Made by a program: the position numbers and the translations under genes
Assembly (NCBI GenBank): GCA_903932805.1
Contig: CAIZHO010000486.1
Location: forward strand, 1-13,589
Length of the DNA: 13,589 nucleotides
Direction: 5' to 3'
From: an uncultured Roseiflexaceae bacterium
GTDB lineage: Bacteria; Chloroflexota; Chloroflexia; Chloroflexales; Roseiflexaceae
The notes under the pieces: generated by a model
The model's database searches: none
The model's input: only the letters and a program-made list of their open reading frames with translations
Told to the model about the DNA's origin: nothing
In this document: piece after piece, positions 12,509-13,589 of the stretch
How the letters are laid out: each line of letters begins with the position of its first letter
How positions within the stretch are numbered: the first letter of the stretch is position 1

Positions 12509-13589
12509 GGGGTAGCAGTCGGGACAGGAACGGCAGTGTCGGTCGGTGGCACTGGCGTAGCGGTAGCTGGCACCGCCGTCGCAGGTATCGGGGTAGCGGT
12601 CGCTGGGACAGGTGTGGCGCTGGCGATTACGGGTGCGGTGGTGGGCGTATGTGTCCGGGTTGGTGTCCGGGTGAGCGTATGTGTGGCCGTTGCGATTGGG
12701 CTTGGCATAGTTGTCTGGGTGGCGGTCTGGGTAGCGGCCTGTGTCACGGTTGCAGTCATTGTGGCCGTCATTGTGGCCGTCATTGTGGCAGTCGGTGTGG
12801 TGGTGGCGGTACTGCTGGGCAATAACGTAATGGTCGGAGCATCAGTAGGTGCGACGATTGACGTGGGACTCGGTACGATTGGGATGGCAGTGACTGTCGC
12901 AGGGATTTTGGTTGGCTTCTTGGTCTGGACTGGTTTGGTGGTCGGCATGGGTGTGGCCGACTCTGGAGTGGGAACGATGATTATTGGTTCGGGCGTCTGT
13001 GACGCCAGTGGGGTGGCTGTCTGCGTTGGAGTACTAGTGGCTGAAGCAGTTGCAGTCGGAGAAAGCACTATCGGTGCACTCGGTGTAGCAATCAGCGATC
13101 GCACCAGCAGAAACCCCGCAACGAGGACACCAAATGCTACTGGGGCGACGATGGTGAGGGGGAATCCCGCGGTACTTGTGCCGGGGCGTGCGGGGGCATT
13201 GCTCCGCCCTTCGAGCACGTTGCGTTTGCGTGGGGCAGTTGCAGCACCCGTGGGGTATAGTGCGACAGGTGCATTGAGTTCACGCGTGGTGTCAGTGTCG
13301 GATTCGATCGTGCGCGTGGACCGTGGGGATTCGTGACGCGAGCGTGCCATTCCGGCGACCATTGATGATGCGGTAGTACTGGCCGGTAATTCGGCGAATG
13401 CAGCGTCGATTGCCATCGAAAACGCAAGGCACGAGGGAAAGCGATCATCGGGATTTTTGGCGAGTGCTTTGTGAAGCACTGCAACAAGCCCCGCTGGTAA
13501 GCCGTGGGATTGCACGGGCAAATCAGGCGGTGTTTTTTGGGCGTGTGCCACGATAAGCTCGGGCGTATTTCCAATGAATGGCACTTCCC
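12505..13589 (-). CDS. Transmembrane Ser/Thr protein kinase, C-terminal part (5' end outside window)
   Basis: The frame is open through the window edge, and the catalytic core (HRD, DFG) lies outside. What remains starts in the kinase C-lobe: EVPFIGNTPELIVAHAQKTPP, then LHKALAKNPDDRF with the conserved Arg of subdomain XI. A charged juxtamembrane stretch of about 75 residues follows. One membrane helix comes next (about residues 141-163 of the visible 359; GFPLTIVAPVAFGVLVAGFL). The last 195 residues are Thr/Pro/Ala-rich, with short repeats such as TATM and TPxP, and are expected outside the cell. This layout is common for Hanks-type kinases of Chloroflexota and Actinobacteria. The tail has no recognised sensor domain (no PASTA or NHL repeats). 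Its TGA overlaps the next gene's ATG. Confidence 0.88.
   Translation of the reverse strand, partial: EVPFIGNTPELIVAHAQKTPPDLPVQSHGLPAGLVAVLHKALAKNPDDRFPSCLAFSMAIDAAFAELPASTTASSMVAGMARSRHESPRSTRTIESDTDTTRELNAPVALYPTGAATAPRKRNVLEGRSNAPARPGTSTAGFPLTIVAPVAFGVLVAGFLLVRSLIATPSAPIVLSPTATASATSTPTQTATPLASQTPEPIIIVPTPESATPMPTTKPVQTKKPTKIPATVTAIPIVPSPTSIVAPTDAPTITLLPSSTATTTPTATMTATMTATMTATVTQAATQTATQTTMPSPIATATHTLTRTPTRTHTPTTAPVIASATPVPATATPIPATAVPATATPVPPTDTAVPVPTATP
12755..12790 (-). repeat. 12-bp tandem repeat in the kinase tail
   Basis: Three consecutive copies of GTCATTGTGGCC (plus-strand reading; the last base of the third copy differs) encode repeated ATMT residues in the outer Thr-rich tail of the kinase. 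A degenerate fourth copy may follow. The unit length is a multiple of three, so copy-number changes would keep the frame. Confidence 0.85.

Noticed and set aside
12458..13336. Plus-strand 292-codon open frame rich in Val, Ala and Gly that looks like a multi-pass membrane protein
   Set aside because: It is antisense to the Thr/Pro-rich tail of the kinase. Thr/Ala/Pro codon repeats read backwards give Val/Gly/Ala, so its hydrophobicity is an artefact, and it has no ribosome-binding site or family similarity.

Overview
The window looks like a chromosomal segment of a Chloroflexota bacterium, probably class Chloroflexia. This is an inference from several things seen together: a Ser/Thr kinase with one membrane helix and a long Thr/Pro-rich outer tail, an hrcA-grpE-dnaK-dnaJ locus, and extended -10 promoters of the TGnTAnnnT kind. 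No 16S gene or other decisive taxonomic marker is present. I see no rRNA, tRNA, CRISPR array, insertion sequence or phage gene.

Layout. (1) 1-240: the 3' end of an unidentified plus-strand gene, followed by a perfect hairpin terminator. (2) 241-1113: a near-consensus sigma-70 promoter, a leader of about 260 nt without a convincing gene, then a DoxX-family membrane protein. (3) 1161-2341: a minus-strand FAD-dependent amine oxidase of the sarcosine oxidase type. It converges on doxX, with a hairpin terminator between them. (4) 2342-2607: a divergent control region with a TATACC-GATT-GGTATA palindrome and candidate promoters in both directions. (5) 2608-8736: a tightly packed plus-strand cluster, hrcA-grpE-dnaK-dnaJ-rlmB-HD hydrolase. 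(6) 8733-11455: a minus-strand three-gene cluster read as Gfo/Idh/MocA dehydrogenase, two-domain VOC protein and short-chain dehydrogenase, with its own candidate promoter. (7) 11528-13589: a minus-strand pair, the C-terminal part of a transmembrane Ser/Thr kinase whose stop codon overlaps the start of an Rsm22/METTL17-like protein.

How the genes fit together. HrcA is the expected repressor of the chaperone genes that follow it. GrpE, DnaK and DnaJ form one complete Hsp70 cycle. The 23S rRNA methyltransferase RlmB begins one base after dnaJ stops, and an HD hydrolase follows 20 bases later, so rRNA modification is physically linked to heat-shock control. The Gfo/Idh, VOC and SDR genes look like a small catabolic operon for a sugar-like or other polyol/keto substrate that cannot be named from sequence. 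The kinase and Rsm22-like genes are likely translated together, which links a surface-sensing kinase to a ribosome-assembly factor.

I did not find a clearly new defence or mobile system. The most interesting points are the coupled kinase/Rsm22-like pair with its putative Fe-S site, the atypical C-terminus of DnaK, the apparent absence of a CIRCE operator before hrcA, the uncharacterised dehydrogenase/VOC operon, and the long leader with a 15-base palindrome before doxX.
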